Positions 34,434 through 43,458 of a stretch of 64,000 nucleotides of DNA are shown piece by piece. This DNA is from Streptomyces catenulae (GTDB lineage Bacteria; Actinomycetota; Actinomycetes; Streptomycetales; Streptomycetaceae), in NCBI RefSeq assembly GCF_000718015.1, contig NZ_JODY01000039.1, positions 9,054 through 73,053 of the forward strand, written 5' to 3'. Both the position numbers and the translations under genes were made by a program. Each line of letters begins with the position of its first letter. The stretch's first letter is position 1. The notes beneath the pieces were generated by a model. That model worked only from the letters and a program-made list of their open reading frames with translations, had not been told where the DNA came from and did not search any database.

Positions 34434-36353
34434 ATGAACGAACGCCCCGCGACCGACGGGACGCAGACCCCCGAACGCCCCGCCCCCCACCACCCGGACA
34501 CCTTCGGCCCGGGCGTACCGCGCCAGCAACAGCGGCCCGGCGCCGACCCCGCGCTGCCCCCGGACACCGCACCGCACCTTTGCCCCACGGAGCCCGACCC
34601 CCTCGACCACCCCGACCCCGCCTGCGCCGCCGACGCCGCCGCCGTCGAGAGCCTGCTGCGCTGCTGGATCCGCGAGAGCGGCGGCCACCGCCCGGCCGGT
34701 GGCCGCCTGCGCATCCCGCTGCACGCCAGCGCCACCGCCCTGCACGTCCCCGTCCGCTACTGGTCGCCCACCGGTCTGCACCGCCTCGGCGCCCCCGCCC
34801 TGGAGGGCACCCCGGCCGACGCCGCCCCGCTCGACGCCGTCACCCTCGCCGCACTGCTGCGCCGCGAGGCCGCCCACGGCGCGCCCCGCGGCACCGACAC
34901 CGCCTGGGGCGACGGCGCCGACCTCGTCGGCCGGGTCGCCTCCTCCGTCCGTACCACCGCCGTCTTCCTCGCCGACCGCCGCGCCCGCCCCGCCGACGCC
35001 GGACACTCCCGCTTCCTCGACGGCGAACAGTCCCTCCTCCTCGGCCACCCGCTGCACCCCACCCCCAAGAGCCGCGAGGGCCTCACCGACGCCGAACACC
35101 ACGCCTACGCGCCCGAGTTGCGCGGCGGCTTCACCCTGCACTGGATGGCCGTCCACCCCTCGGTCCTCGCCGCCGACTCCGCCTGGACCGAACGCGGCCG
35201 GACCGTCCCCGCCGACCGGCTCGCCCACGCCCTCGCCGCCGGTGCCCCGACCCCGCCCGACGGCACCGTCCCGCTGCCGCTCCACCCCTGGCAGGCCCGC
35301 GATCTCGCCACCCGCCCCGAGGTCGCCGCCCTCCTCGACGCCGGTGCCCTCACCGACCTGGGGCCGGGCGGCGAGACCTGGTACCCGACCTCCTCGGTCC
35401 GCACCGTGTGCCGCCCCGGCTCGGACGCGATGCTCAAGCTCTCCCTCGGGCTGCGGATCACCAACTCCCGCCGGGAGAACCTCCGTAAGGAACTGCTCCG
35501 CGGCGTCGAGATGCACCGGCTGCTGCGCACCGGCCTCGCCGCCGACTGGCAGGCCGTCCACCCCGGCTTCGACATCATCCGCGACCCGGCCTACCTCGCC
35601 GTCGACGGACCGGACGGCGCCCCCGTCCAGGGCCTGGACGCCGTCGTCCGCCACCATCCCTTCCGCCCCGGCGACGACGCGGTCTGCCTGGCCGGGCTCA
35701 CCTCGCCCCGGCCCTGGCCCGGCCGCCCCGCGATGCGCTCCCGTCTCGCCGTCCTCGTCACCGCCCTCGGCGCACGGACCGGCCGGACCCCCGCCGCCGT
35801 CGCCACCGAATGGTTCCTGCGCTACCTCGAAGCCGTCGTCCGGCCCGTCCTGTGGCTCGACGGCACCGCAGGCGTCGCCCTGGAGGCCCACCAGCAGAAC
35901 ACCCTGGTCCTCCTCGACGCCGACGGCTGGCCCGCGGGCGGCCGCTACCGCGACAACCAGGGCTACTACTTCCGCACCTCGCGGTGGGACCAGCTCACCG
36001 CCCGGCTGCCCGGGCTCGGCGAGGCCAGCGACACCTTCGTCCCCGACGACGTCACCGACGAACGCTTCGCCTACTACCTCGCCATCAACAACGTCCTCGG
36101 CCTCATCGGGGCCTTCGGCGCCGAACACCTGGTCCGCGAGGAGGTCCTGCTCGCCGCCTTCCGCCACTTCCTCGCCGACGCCGCCACCGCGCCCGCCGCC
36201 CACCGCTCCCGCCTGCCGGAGCTGCTGCTGACCACCCGCACCCTGCGCTGCAAGGCCAATCTGGCCACCCGGCTGCACGGTCTCGACGAACTCGTCGGCC
36301 CCGTCGACACCCAATCCGTCTACCTCGCCATGCCCAACCCCCTGGTCCCCTAG
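34434..36353 (+). CDS. IucA/IucC-family NIS synthetase (first)
   Basis: A 639-residue siderophore synthetase that joins a carboxylate (often citrate) to an amine through an acyl-adenylate. Family motifs: PLPLHPWQARDL, TSSVRTVCRPGSDAMLKLSL followed by GLRITNSRRENLRKEL, and EAHQQNTLVLLDADGWPAGG with YRDNQGYYF. The first 60 residues are a Pro-rich extension. It ends in an FhuF-like segment (LRCKANLATRLHG). ATG with GAGG nine bases upstream. It lies between the aminotransferase and acetyltransferase genes. The exact acid and amine cannot be told from sequence. Confidence 0.9.
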   Translation: MNERPATDGTQTPERPAPHHPDTFGPGVPRQQQRPGADPALPPDTAPHLCPTEPDPLDHPDPACAADAAAVESLLRCWIRESGGHRPAGGRLRIPLHASATALHVPVRYWSPTGLHRLGAPALEGTPADAAPLDAVTLAALLRREAAHGAPRGTDTAWGDGADLVGRVASSVRTTAVFLADRRARPADAGHSRFLDGEQSLLLGHPLHPTPKSREGLTDAEHHAYAPELRGGFTLHWMAVHPSVLAADSAWTERGRTVPADRLAHALAAGAPTPPDGTVPLPLHPWQARDLATRPEVAALLDAGALTDLGPGGETWYPTSSVRTVCRPGSDAMLKLSLGLRITNSRRENLRKELLRGVEMHRLLRTGLAADWQAVHPGFDIIRDPAYLAVDGPDGAPVQGLDAVVRHHPFRPGDDAVCLAGLTSPRPWPGRPAMRSRLAVLVTALGARTGRTPAAVATEWFLRYLEAVVRPVLWLDGTAGVALEAHQQNTLVLLDADGWPAGGRYRDNQGYYFRTSRWDQLTARLPGLGEASDTFVPDDVTDERFAYYLAINNVLGLIGAFGAEHLVREEVLLAAFRHFLADAATAPAAHRSRLPELLLTTRTLRCKANLATRLHGLDELVGPVDTQSVYLAMPNPLVP

Positions 36354-36472
36354 GGCCGTTCCTCCGACCCCCGCACACCCCGGGGCGCGGCGCACCCGCC
36401 ACCCGCCCCGGCCCGCCCGCCCCGGGGCCGCGTCGATCCGCGGCCCCGGGGCCACGAGAGGAGAGCGCCGCC

Positions 36473-37123
36473 GTGCCCCCCACCGAATCCGGCTCCGGCA
36501 CCACCCCCGTCCGGCAGCTGCCGCGCGCCCCGGAGCCGCCCGCCGGACCCGCCGGGCCGCTCCTCGACGGGCTCGCCGACTGGCCGCCCGCCCGGACCGC
36601 CGAGGGGCCGTTCGCCCTCGTCCCCGTGGACCCCGTCGCCGACCTCGCCCGCATCGCGGCGTGGATGAACGATCCGGCGGTCGCGGCCTATTGGGAACTG
36701 ACCGGCCCCGCCGAGGTCACCGCGGCACATCTGCGCCCCCAACTCACCGGCGACGGCCGCAGCGTCCCCTGCCTCGGCGTCCTGGCGGGCGTCCCGATGA
36801 GCTACTGGGAGGTCTACCGCGCCGACCTCGATCCGCTCGCCCGCCACTACCCGGCCCGCCCGCACGACACCGGACTCCACCTCCTCCTCGGCGCGGACCA
36901 CCGGGGACGCGGCCTCGGCACGGCCCTGCTGCGCGCCGTCACCGACCTCGTCCTCGCCCACCGCCCGCGCTGCACCCGTGTCGTCGCCGAACCCGACGTC
37001 CGCAACACCCCCTCCGTCTCCGCCTTCCTCGCCGCCGGATTCCGGTACGACGGCGAACTCGCCCTGCCCGACAAACGCGCGGCGCTGATGATCCGCGACC
37101 GCCACCCCCTCGACCCGCTCTGA
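36473..37123 (+). CDS. GNAT acetyltransferase of siderophore type (IucB/RhbD-like)
   Basis: A 216-residue N-acyltransferase of the IucB/AlcB/MbtK class. Diagnostic features are LARIAAWMNDPAVAAYWEL near residue 60, then GVPMSYWEVYRADLDPLARH and DTGLHLLLGADHRGRGLGTA, the last being the acetyl-CoA loop. ALMIRDR closes the fold. In rhizobactin- and aerobactin-type pathways this enzyme acylates an N-hydroxylated diamine, but no hydroxylase gene is present here. GTG start with AGGAG nine bases upstream. It sits between the two synthetase genes with gaps of 119 and 161 bp. Confidence 0.85.
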   Translation: MPPTESGSGTTPVRQLPRAPEPPAGPAGPLLDGLADWPPARTAEGPFALVPVDPVADLARIAAWMNDPAVAAYWELTGPAEVTAAHLRPQLTGDGRSVPCLGVLAGVPMSYWEVYRADLDPLARHYPARPHDTGLHLLLGADHRGRGLGTALLRAVTDLVLAHRPRCTRVVAEPDVRNTPSVSAFLAAGFRYDGELALPDKRAALMIRDRHPLDPL

Positions 37124-37284
37124 CCCGGGGCCGTCCACCGACGGCCCCGCACCGCTTCCCGCACCCCTCCCACGCCACCACCCCTCCGAAGGAAACGCGC
37201 CGCCCCTGACCGACCCCCAACCACCCGGTGACCGCCGGCTTGTCCCCGCCGTGCCGGTGCGGTCCCACAACGAGGAGTCCCGCC

Positions 37285-39204
37285 GTGACCGCTGAACACC
37301 GGCCCGCCGCATCCCGTGCCGCCGCCGACATCCGGCCCGCCCCGCACCTCTGGCGGCGCGCCGCCCGCCGCCTGCTCGCCAAGACCCTGGCGGAGTTCGC
37401 CTACGAGGAGATCATCCGCCCGGAAGCCGTACCGGATGCGGAGCCCGAACCCGGGCGCAGGCCGGAACAGGCGGCCGATGCGGGCGCCACCGGGCCTGCG
37501 CCGGACCCCGAGGCGACCGATCCCGCCGAGCCCGCCCCCGATCCCACCGCCGCCTTCCCCGACGGCCGCCCCGTCCGCTACCGGCTGCCCGTCGCCGACG
37601 ACCTCGTCTACCGCTTCACCGCCCGCCGCGGCGCCTACGGACACTGGCGCGTCGACCCCGACTCGCTCACCCCGGACGCCGACCCGCTGCACTTCCTCGC
37701 CCGCGCCCACGACACCGTCCTGGGACTCTCCGGCGACACCACCGGGCACCTGCTGCGGGAGCTGACCGCCACCCTCACCGCCGACGCCCGGCTGGACGCC
37801 ACCGCGCTCGGCGTCGAAGCCCTCGCGGACCTGGACTACGCCTCCCTGGAAGGGCACCAGAGCGGCCACCCCTGGCTCGTCGCCAACAAGGGACGGCTGG
37901 GCTTCTCCGCCCGGGACGCCGCGGAGTGGGCCCCCGAATCCCGCACCCCGCACCGTCTGCCCTGGCTCGCCGCCCACCGCGACCTCGCCCACTACCGCGG
38001 CATCCCCGCACTGGCCACCCCCGACCGTCTCTACGACGAGGAACTGCCCCCCGCCGTCCGCGACCGCTTCGCCGACGCCGTCGCCGCCGAGGGCCGCGAC
38101 CCCGCCGACTACCTCTATCTCCCCGTCCACCCCTGGCAGTGGGACGAGACCGTCGCGCCGCTCTTCGCGCCGCAACTCGCCGACAGAGCCATCATCGCGC
38201 TGCCCACTGACAACGACCTCCGCCTGCCGCAGCAGTCGATCCGCACCTTCCTCAACATCAGCCGCCCGCACGCCCGCACCGTCAAACTCCCGCTGTCGGT
38301 CCTCAACACCCTCGTCTGGCGCGGACTGCCCACCGAACGCACCGCCGCCGCCCCCGCCGTCACCGGCTGGGTCCACGCCCTGCGCGACCACGACCCGTAT
38401 CTGCGCGACGAGACGCGGGTGATCCTGCTCGGCGAAACCGCCTCCGTCACCGTCCACCACCCGCTCTACGACCGGCTGCCCGGCGTCCCGTACCAGTACA
38501 AGGAGCTGCTGGGCTGTATCTGGCGCGAACCGCTCACCGGCCACCTCGACCCCGGGGAGCGCGCCCGCACCCTCGCCTCGCTGCTCCAGACCGACCCGCA
38601 CGGCCGCGCCCTGACCGCCGAGCTGGTCCGCCGCTCCGGTCTGCCACCCCGCGTCTGGCTGCGCCACCTCTTCGCCGCGCTGCTGCCGCCGCTGCTGCAC
38701 TTCCTCTACCGCTACGGCACGGTCTTCTCCCCGCACGGCGAGAACGCCATCGTCGTCTTCGACGACCGGGACGTGCCCGTACGGCTGGCGGTCAAGGACT
38801 TCGTCGACGACGTCAACATCAGCGCCACCCCGCTGCCCGAGCACGCGGCGATGCCGGACGAGGTCCGCGAGGTGCTGCTGACCGAGCCCCCGGCGTTCCT
38901 CACCCAGTTCATCCACTCCGGGCTGTTCATCGGCGTCTTCCGCTACCTGGCGCCGCTCTGCGAGGAGCAACTGGACGTTCCCGAAAGGGAATTCTGGTCC
39001 CTCGTCCGGGCGGAGATCCTGCGCCACCACGAACGTTTCCCCGCCCTCAAGGAACGGCACGCCCTCTTCGATCTGCTCACCCCGCGGATCGCGCGGCTGT
39101 GCCTGAACCGCAACCGGCTGCACACCGACGGCTACCGCGACCGCGCCGAACGCCCGCACGCCACGGTGCACGGCACCGTCCCCAACCCGTTGCACGCGCC
39201 GTGA
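37285..39204 (+). CDS. IucA/IucC-family NIS synthetase (second)
   Basis: A 639-residue second synthetase, distinct from the first. It has GHPWLVANKGRLGFSARDAA, LYLPVHPWQWDETVAPLF, ISRPHARTVKLPLSVLNTL and the C-type signature FSPHGENAIVVFDDRDVPVR followed by LAVKDFVDDVNIS. A 60-residue acidic Pro/Ala insert lies near the start. Two unlike synthetases normally add amines stepwise to the two ends of citrate, or perform the final condensation. The GTG has GAGGAG eight bases upstream. It is the last gene of the cluster; the dinG helicase starts 41 bp later on the same strand. Confidence 0.9.
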   Translation: MTAEHRPAASRAAADIRPAPHLWRRAARRLLAKTLAEFAYEEIIRPEAVPDAEPEPGRRPEQAADAGATGPAPDPEATDPAEPAPDPTAAFPDGRPVRYRLPVADDLVYRFTARRGAYGHWRVDPDSLTPDADPLHFLARAHDTVLGLSGDTTGHLLRELTATLTADARLDATALGVEALADLDYASLEGHQSGHPWLVANKGRLGFSARDAAEWAPESRTPHRLPWLAAHRDLAHYRGIPALATPDRLYDEELPPAVRDRFADAVAAEGRDPADYLYLPVHPWQWDETVAPLFAPQLADRAIIALPTDNDLRLPQQSIRTFLNISRPHARTVKLPLSVLNTLVWRGLPTERTAAAPAVTGWVHALRDHDPYLRDETRVILLGETASVTVHHPLYDRLPGVPYQYKELLGCIWREPLTGHLDPGERARTLASLLQTDPHGRALTAELVRRSGLPPRVWLRHLFAALLPPLLHFLYRYGTVFSPHGENAIVVFDDRDVPVRLAVKDFVDDVNISATPLPEHAAMPDEVREVLLTEPPAFLTQFIHSGLFIGVFRYLAPLCEEQLDVPEREFWSLVRAEILRHHERFPALKERHALFDLLTPRIARLCLNRNRLHTDGYRDRAERPHATVHGTVPNPLHAP

Positions 39205-39245
39205 CGGGGCGGGCTGTCAGTGGTCCCGCGTAGGCTTGCCACGCT

Positions 39246-41222
39246 ATGACGAAGCCCTCCCTCAACGATCTGCTGCACGCCGCCGTCGCCGCCGTCGGCG
39301 GCACCGAGCGGCCCGGCCAGGTGGCGATGGCCGAGGCCGTCGCCGAGGCCGTGCACGACCAGTCGCATCTGCTGGTGCAGGCCGGCACCGGCACCGGAAA
39401 GTCCCTCGGCTATCTGGTGCCGGCGCTGGCCCACGGCGACCGCGTGGTCGTCGCCACGGCCACCCTCGCCCTCCAGCGCCAGCTCGTCGAGCGTGACCTG
39501 CCGCGCACCGTCGACGCCCTCCATCCGCAGCTGCGCCGCCGCCCCGACTTCGCCATGCTCAAGGGCCGCTCCAACTACCTCTGCCTGCACCGCCTCCACG
39601 AGGGCGTGCCGCAGGAAGAGGAGGAGGGGCTCTTCGACCCGTTCGAGGCGGCGACGCCCACCAGCAAGCTCGGCAAGGACCTGCTGCGGCTGCGCGACTG
39701 GGCGGACGAGACGGAGACCGGCGACCGCGACGACCTGACGCCCGGCGTCTCGGACCGCGCCTGGGGCCAGGTCTCGGTCGCCTCCCGGGAGTGCCTGGGC
39801 GCCTCGAAGTGCGCGTACGGCGCGGAGTGCTTCGCCGAGGCGGCCCGGGAGCGTGCCAAGACCGCCGATGTGGTGATCACCAACCACGCCCTGCTGGCGA
39901 TCGACGCGATCGAGGGCGCGCCGGTCCTGCCCGAGCACGATGTGCTGATCATCGACGAGGCCCATGAGCTGGTCTCCCGGGTCACCGGCGTCGCCACCGG
40001 CGAGCTGACCCCCGGGCAGGTCAACCGCGCGGTCCGCCGCGCCGCCAAGCTCGTCAACGAAAAGGCCGCCGACCAGCTGCAGACGGCGGCCGAGACGTTC
40101 GAGCGGCTGATGGAGCTGGCGCTCCCCGGCCGCCTGGAGGAGATCCCCGAGGACCTCGGCTACTGCCTGATGGCGCTGCGCGACGCCGCCCGTACGGTGG
40201 TCTCCGCGCTCGGCTCGACGCGCGACAAGAACGTCCAGGACGAGGACGCGGTCCGCAAGCAGGCCCTCGCCGCGGTGGAGAACGTCCACGCGGTCGCCGA
40301 GCGCATCGCCAACGGCTCCGAGTACGACGTCGTCTGGTACGAGCGCCACGACCGCTTCGGCGCGTCGCTGCGGGTGGCGCCGCTGTCGGTCTCCGGACTG
40401 CTGCGCGAGAAGCTCTTCGCGGACCGCTCGGTGGTGCTGACGTCCGCCACCCTGAAGCTGGGCGGCGACTTCAACGGCGTCGGCGCGTCCCTGGGGCTCT
40501 CCCCGGAGGGCGCGCGGGAGGACGACGCCCCGGTCTGGAAGGGCCTGGACGTCGGCTCGCCCTTCGACTACGGCAAGCAGGGCATCCTCTACGTCGCCAA
40601 GCACCTCGCACAGCCCGGCCGGGAGGGCAGCCGGGACGACATGCTCGACGAGCTGGCGGAGCTGATCGAGGCGGCCGGGGGGCGGACGCTGGGCCTGTTC
40701 TCGTCGATGCGTGGGGCGCAGGCGGCGGCCGAGGCGATGCGCGGCCGTCTCGACCTGCCGGTGCTGCTCCAGGGTGAGGAGACCCTGGGCGAGCTGATCC
40801 GTACGTTCGCGGCGGACGCCCGGACCTGCCTGTTCGGCACGTTGTCGCTGTGGCAGGGCGTGGATGTGCCGGGGCCGAACTGCCAGCTGGTGGTGATGGA
40901 CCGGGTGCCGTTCCCGCGCCCGGACGATCCGCTGATGAGCGCCCGCCAGAAGGCGGTGGAGGAGTCCGGCGGCAACGGCTTCATGGCGGTGGCGGCGACG
41001 CATGCCGCGCTGCTGATGGCCCAGGGCGCCGGACGCCTCGTCCGCGCGACGGGGGACCGCGGCGTCGTCGCCGTCCTCGACCCCCGGCTGGAGCGGGCCC
41101 GGTACGGCTCGTTCCTGCGGAAGTCGATGCCGGACTTCTGGTACACCACCGACCGCAATCAGGTCCGCCGGTCGCTCGCGGCCATCGATGCGGCGGCCCG
41201 GGAGGCGGAGAGCGGCGCGTGA
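39246..41222 (+). CDS. dinG: DinG/XPD-type ATP-dependent DNA helicase
   Basis: A 658-residue 5'-3' helicase of superfamily 2. Walker A is QAGTGTGKSLGYLVPAL; four Fe-S cysteines are visible (NYLCLHRL; ECLGASKCAYGAEC); the DEAH box is LIIDEAHELVS; motif III VVLTSATLKLGG; motif V/VI LWQGVDVPGPNCQL and MAQGAGRLVRATGDRG. It should unwind D-loops, R-loops or G-quadruplexes. The ATG lies 41 bp after the NIS cluster, but function suggests it belongs with the neighbouring lexA repair region. I found no LexA box in front of it. Confidence 0.92.
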   Translation: MTKPSLNDLLHAAVAAVGGTERPGQVAMAEAVAEAVHDQSHLLVQAGTGTGKSLGYLVPALAHGDRVVVATATLALQRQLVERDLPRTVDALHPQLRRRPDFAMLKGRSNYLCLHRLHEGVPQEEEEGLFDPFEAATPTSKLGKDLLRLRDWADETETGDRDDLTPGVSDRAWGQVSVASRECLGASKCAYGAECFAEAARERAKTADVVITNHALLAIDAIEGAPVLPEHDVLIIDEAHELVSRVTGVATGELTPGQVNRAVRRAAKLVNEKAADQLQTAAETFERLMELALPGRLEEIPEDLGYCLMALRDAARTVVSALGSTRDKNVQDEDAVRKQALAAVENVHAVAERIANGSEYDVVWYERHDRFGASLRVAPLSVSGLLREKLFADRSVVLTSATLKLGGDFNGVGASLGLSPEGAREDDAPVWKGLDVGSPFDYGKQGILYVAKHLAQPGREGSRDDMLDELAELIEAAGGRTLGLFSSMRGAQAAAEAMRGRLDLPVLLQGEETLGELIRTFAADARTCLFGTLSLWQGVDVPGPNCQLVVMDRVPFPRPDDPLMSARQKAVEESGGNGFMAVAATHAALLMAQGAGRLVRATGDRGVVAVLDPRLERARYGSFLRKSMPDFWYTTDRNQVRRSLAAIDAAAREAESGA

Positions 41223-41257
41223 CGCCCGTCCGGCGGCGGGTGTCGCCGGGCAGTGCA

Positions 41258-41291
41258 GAGCCCCGGAACCGGCGCAGTGGTTCCGGGGCTC
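41258..41291. terminator. Bidirectional terminator between dinG and lexA
   Basis: GAGCCCCGGAACC and GGTTCCGGGGCTC form a perfect 13-bp stem with an 8-base loop between the two convergent stop codons. Confidence 0.85.
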
Positions 41292-41306
41292 GCTCGTGGG
41301 GCGAGG

Positions 41307-42107
41307 TCAGACCCGCCGCAGGACCGCCACGACCTTGCCGAGGATGGTGGCCTCGTCGCCGGGGATCGGCTGGTAGGCGGCGTTGTGCGGCAGCAGCCAC
41401 ACATGGCCGTCCTCGCGCTTGAAGCGCTTGACGGTGGCCTCGCCGTCCAGCATCGCGGCGACGATGTCGCCGTTCTCCGCGACGGGCTGACGGCGGACGG
41501 TGACCCAGTCGCCGTCGCAGATCGCGGCTTCGATCATGGAGTCGCCGACGACCTTGAGGACGAACAGCTCACCGTCACCGACCAGCTGGCGGGGGAGCGG
41601 GAAGACGTCCTCGACGGACTCCTCGGCGAGGATCGGGCCACCGGCGGCGATCCGCCCGACGAGCGGGACGTAGGACGCCGCGGGCTTTCCCGCCGTCTCC
41701 GTGGCCGCGCTGCTGGCCTGGTCGGAGCCGCGGACCTCGTACGCGCGGGGGCGGTGCGGGTCGCGCCGCAGGAAGCCCTTGCGCTCCAGCGCCATGAGCT
41801 GATGGGCGACGGAGGAGGTGCTGGAGAGCCCGACGGCCTGGCCGATCTCCCGCATCGACGGCGGGTACCCGCGGCGCTGCACGGAGTCCCGGATGACCTC
41901 GATCACCCGGCGCTGGCGGTCGGTCAGCCCCGAGCTGTCGGCCCGGATACCCGGTGGCCGCCCCGGCAGCGCACGGGTGGGCTTCTGCTCCGCAGCATCC
42001 GGCGCGGCGTCGTCCATCGGTGTGCTCCGTGCCACTTGAGGGTGTTCGAACCGGCTCTGGGAGTGGCTCTGTGCGGTGATGGTCGCGCTGTCTGCGGTGG
42101 TGGTCAC
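41307..42107 (-). CDS. lexA: LexA, SOS repressor
   Basis: A 266-residue repressor (from GTG). The winged helix spans about residues 60-125 ([20 protein letters not shown]). The self-cleavage site is Ala155-Gly156 in [10 protein letters not shown]; catalytic Ser190 lies in [16 protein letters not shown] and Lys227 in [10 protein letters not shown], so RecA-stimulated autoproteolysis should work. The GTG with AGGGG six bases upstream matches the form annotated in streptomycetes; an internal ATG at codon 31 with GGAG is an alternative. It is autoregulated by the upstream LexA box and converges with dinG. Confidence 0.96.
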   Translation of the reverse strand: MTTTADSATITAQSHSQSRFEHPQVARSTPMDDAAPDAAEQKPTRALPGRPPGIRADSSGLTDRQRRVIEVIRDSVQRRGYPPSMREIGQAVGLSSTSSVAHQLMALERKGFLRRDPHRPRAYEVRGSDQASSAATETAGKPAASYVPLVGRIAAGGPILAEESVEDVFPLPRQLVGDGELFVLKVVGDSMIEAAICDGDWVTVRRQPVAENGDIVAAMLDGEATVKRFKREDGHVWLLPHNAAYQPIPGDEATILGKVVAVLRRV

Positions 42108-42143
42108 GTCGGCCCCTCTCGGAATGTGCTCCCTAGTTAGCCA

Positions 42144-42173
42144 ACGGTAGTTGCTTTCGAAAGGTTGCGCCAA
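42144..42173 (-). promoter_or_regulatory. lexA promoter
   Basis: On the minus strand TTGGCG (42168-42173) and TACCGT (42144-42149) are 18 bp apart. The LexA box overlaps the -35 element by two bases. A perfect palindrome CTTTCGAAAG lies in the spacer. Confidence 0.55.
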
Positions 42174-42183
42174 ACACACGTTC
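42172..42183 (-). promoter_or_regulatory. LexA box of lexA
   Basis: Read on the minus strand this is GAACGTGTGTTT, matching GAACNNNNGTTY exactly. It lies 65 bp before the GTG and next to the -35, so LexA can repress its own gene. Confidence 0.85.
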
Positions 42184-42620
42184 GAGTGAAAATCAGCGAA
42201 TCTACTGACTCGCTCGCGTGTCTGGTGTATAGGGCAGGAACCCGAACGGCGATTCGGTCCCACGGGCGACGCGCCGTCACGCCCGCGCACTCCGTCGCAC
42301 TCGGAAAGTCCGGCAAAGTCCCGGCGAGGCACCGTCGGGGCGTCGACGGGGGAGTCGATATTCCCCGGCGCCACCCGCGACGCGGAATCCGCGGGCCGCT
42401 TCGCTCCGTATTATCCCCTTCGGCCCCCGCGCGCCCGTAGCGGGGCGGAACGGAGCGGTGCGGGGCCGTCCGGATCGCGCCCTTCCTTCGCGCCAGGGCC
42501 TGCGATTCCCGTCATTCCGGCCCCTGGGGGCCGTCCGGCGGCGGGCTTCCCGTACGCTCGTGGGCGACCCCGACAGCCCGCCGCCACCGCGACACGCGGT
42601 AGGCGGCTATGTGCGCCCCG
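42184..42620. other. lexA-nrdR intergenic region, no gene
   Basis: This is part of a 703-bp gap between two divergent genes, both of which have their control sites at its ends. The middle has no frame with actinomycete codon bias, ribosome site or recognisable product. It is less GC-rich near lexA. I could not identify an RNA gene. Confidence 0.4.
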
Positions 42621-42636
42621 ACACCACATCTAGTGC
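42621..42636. promoter_or_regulatory. NrdR box 1
   Basis: ACACCACATCTAGTGC resembles the NrdR consensus ACACWATATATWGTGT, with half-sites ACAC and GTG in register. It is the first of a pair in front of nrdR. The flanking GACACCACA is repeated in inverted form at box 2. Confidence 0.75.
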
Positions 42637-42654
42637 TTGTATGGCGCCGACCAC

Positions 42655-42670
42655 CTACAAGTTGTGGTGT
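42655..42670. promoter_or_regulatory. NrdR box 2
   Basis: CTACAAGTTGTGGTGT is the inverted partner of box 1: its complement starts ACACCACAACTTGT. The two centres are 34 bp apart, about three helical turns, as is usual for NrdR pairs. Binding of the ATP/dATP-loaded repressor would block nrdR-nrdJ transcription. Confidence 0.75.
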
Positions 42671-42810
42671 CTGGTCCGGCGGGCCCTCGCGCATCACCTA
42701 TGCTGGTGACTGCTCCGAGGGCCTGGAAGGGCCCTCGTGGGGCCGATCAGTCGTACGCGGGCTTCCGGCGACGTACGTCCGCGCAGTTCCGAGGTGAGGA
42801 GGGTGGAGCC

Positions 42811-43338
42811 ATGCACTGCCCCTTCTGCAGGCACTCGGACAGCAGGGTCGTCGACAGCCGCACCACCGACGACGGCACATCGATCCGCCGCCGTCGTCAG
42901 TGCCCCGACTGCTCCCGCCGTTTCACCACCATCGAGACGGCGTCCCTGACGGTGATCAAGCGGAGCGGGGTCACCGAACCCTTCAGCCGTACCAAGGTCA
43001 TCGCGGGCGTGCGCAAGGCGTGCCAGGGGCGGCCGGTCACCGAGGACGCCCTCGCCAAGCTCGGCCAGCGGGTCGAGGAGGCGGTGCGCGCCACCGGCAG
43101 CGCCGAGCTGTCCACCCACGACGTCGGGCTCGCCATACTGGGACCGCTGCGGGAACTCGACCTTGTCGCGTACCTGCGTTTCGCGTCCGTGTACCGGGCC
43201 TTCGACTCGCTGGAAGACTTCGAGGCGGCCATCGCCGAGCTGCGGGAGCAGCGCGAGCAGGGCCCGCCCGAGCGGGAGTGCGGGACGGACGGCGGCGACG
43301 CCGCGTCCGTTCCCGAGCCCGCCACCGCCGCCGACTGA
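42811..43338 (+). CDS. nrdR: NrdR, repressor of ribonucleotide reductase genes
   Basis: A 175-residue repressor. An N-terminal zinc ribbon uses Cys3, Cys6, Cys31 and Cys34. The ATP-cone follows from about residue 49 ([20 protein letters not shown], then RKACQGRPV) and senses ATP/dATP levels. Family length is about 150-160; the extra C-terminal residues are Glu/Pro/Ala-rich. ATG with GGTGGAG upstream. It sits 120 bp before nrdJ and is almost certainly co-transcribed, with the NrdR box pair making it autoregulated. Confidence 0.96.
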   Translation: MHCPFCRHSDSRVVDSRTTDDGTSIRRRRQCPDCSRRFTTIETASLTVIKRSGVTEPFSRTKVIAGVRKACQGRPVTEDALAKLGQRVEEAVRATGSAELSTHDVGLAILGPLRELDLVAYLRFASVYRAFDSLEDFEAAIAELREQREQGPPERECGTDGGDAASVPEPATAAD

Positions 43339-43425
43339 GCGCGGCGCGATCACATCTGACCGGGGCGCGTGCAGGCGCTCCGGCCGCAGAACGACAGACA
43401 CTGTGCCACGGGAAGAAGTGTGCAC

Positions 43426-43447
43426 ATATGGGCGTTTTCGCCCGTAT
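43426..43447 (+). promoter_or_regulatory. Small hairpin before nrdJ
   Basis: ATATGGGCG-TTTT-CGCCCGTAT forms a 9-bp stem with one G-T pair, ending 11 bases before the start codon and next to the GGGAGG ribosome site. It could modulate nrdJ translation or stabilise the processed mRNA. It is too small to be a cobalamin riboswitch. Confidence 0.35.
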
Positions 43448-43458
43448 AGGGAGGCGGA

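Noticed and set aside
39205..39245. LexA box in front of the dinG helicase
   Set aside because: The 41-bp gap has no GAACNNNNGTTY match, so SOS control of this gene is not supported here.
43339..43458. Cobalamin riboswitch before the B12-dependent reductase
   Set aside because: The gap is only 120 bases and lacks a B12-box; control is better explained by the NrdR boxes.
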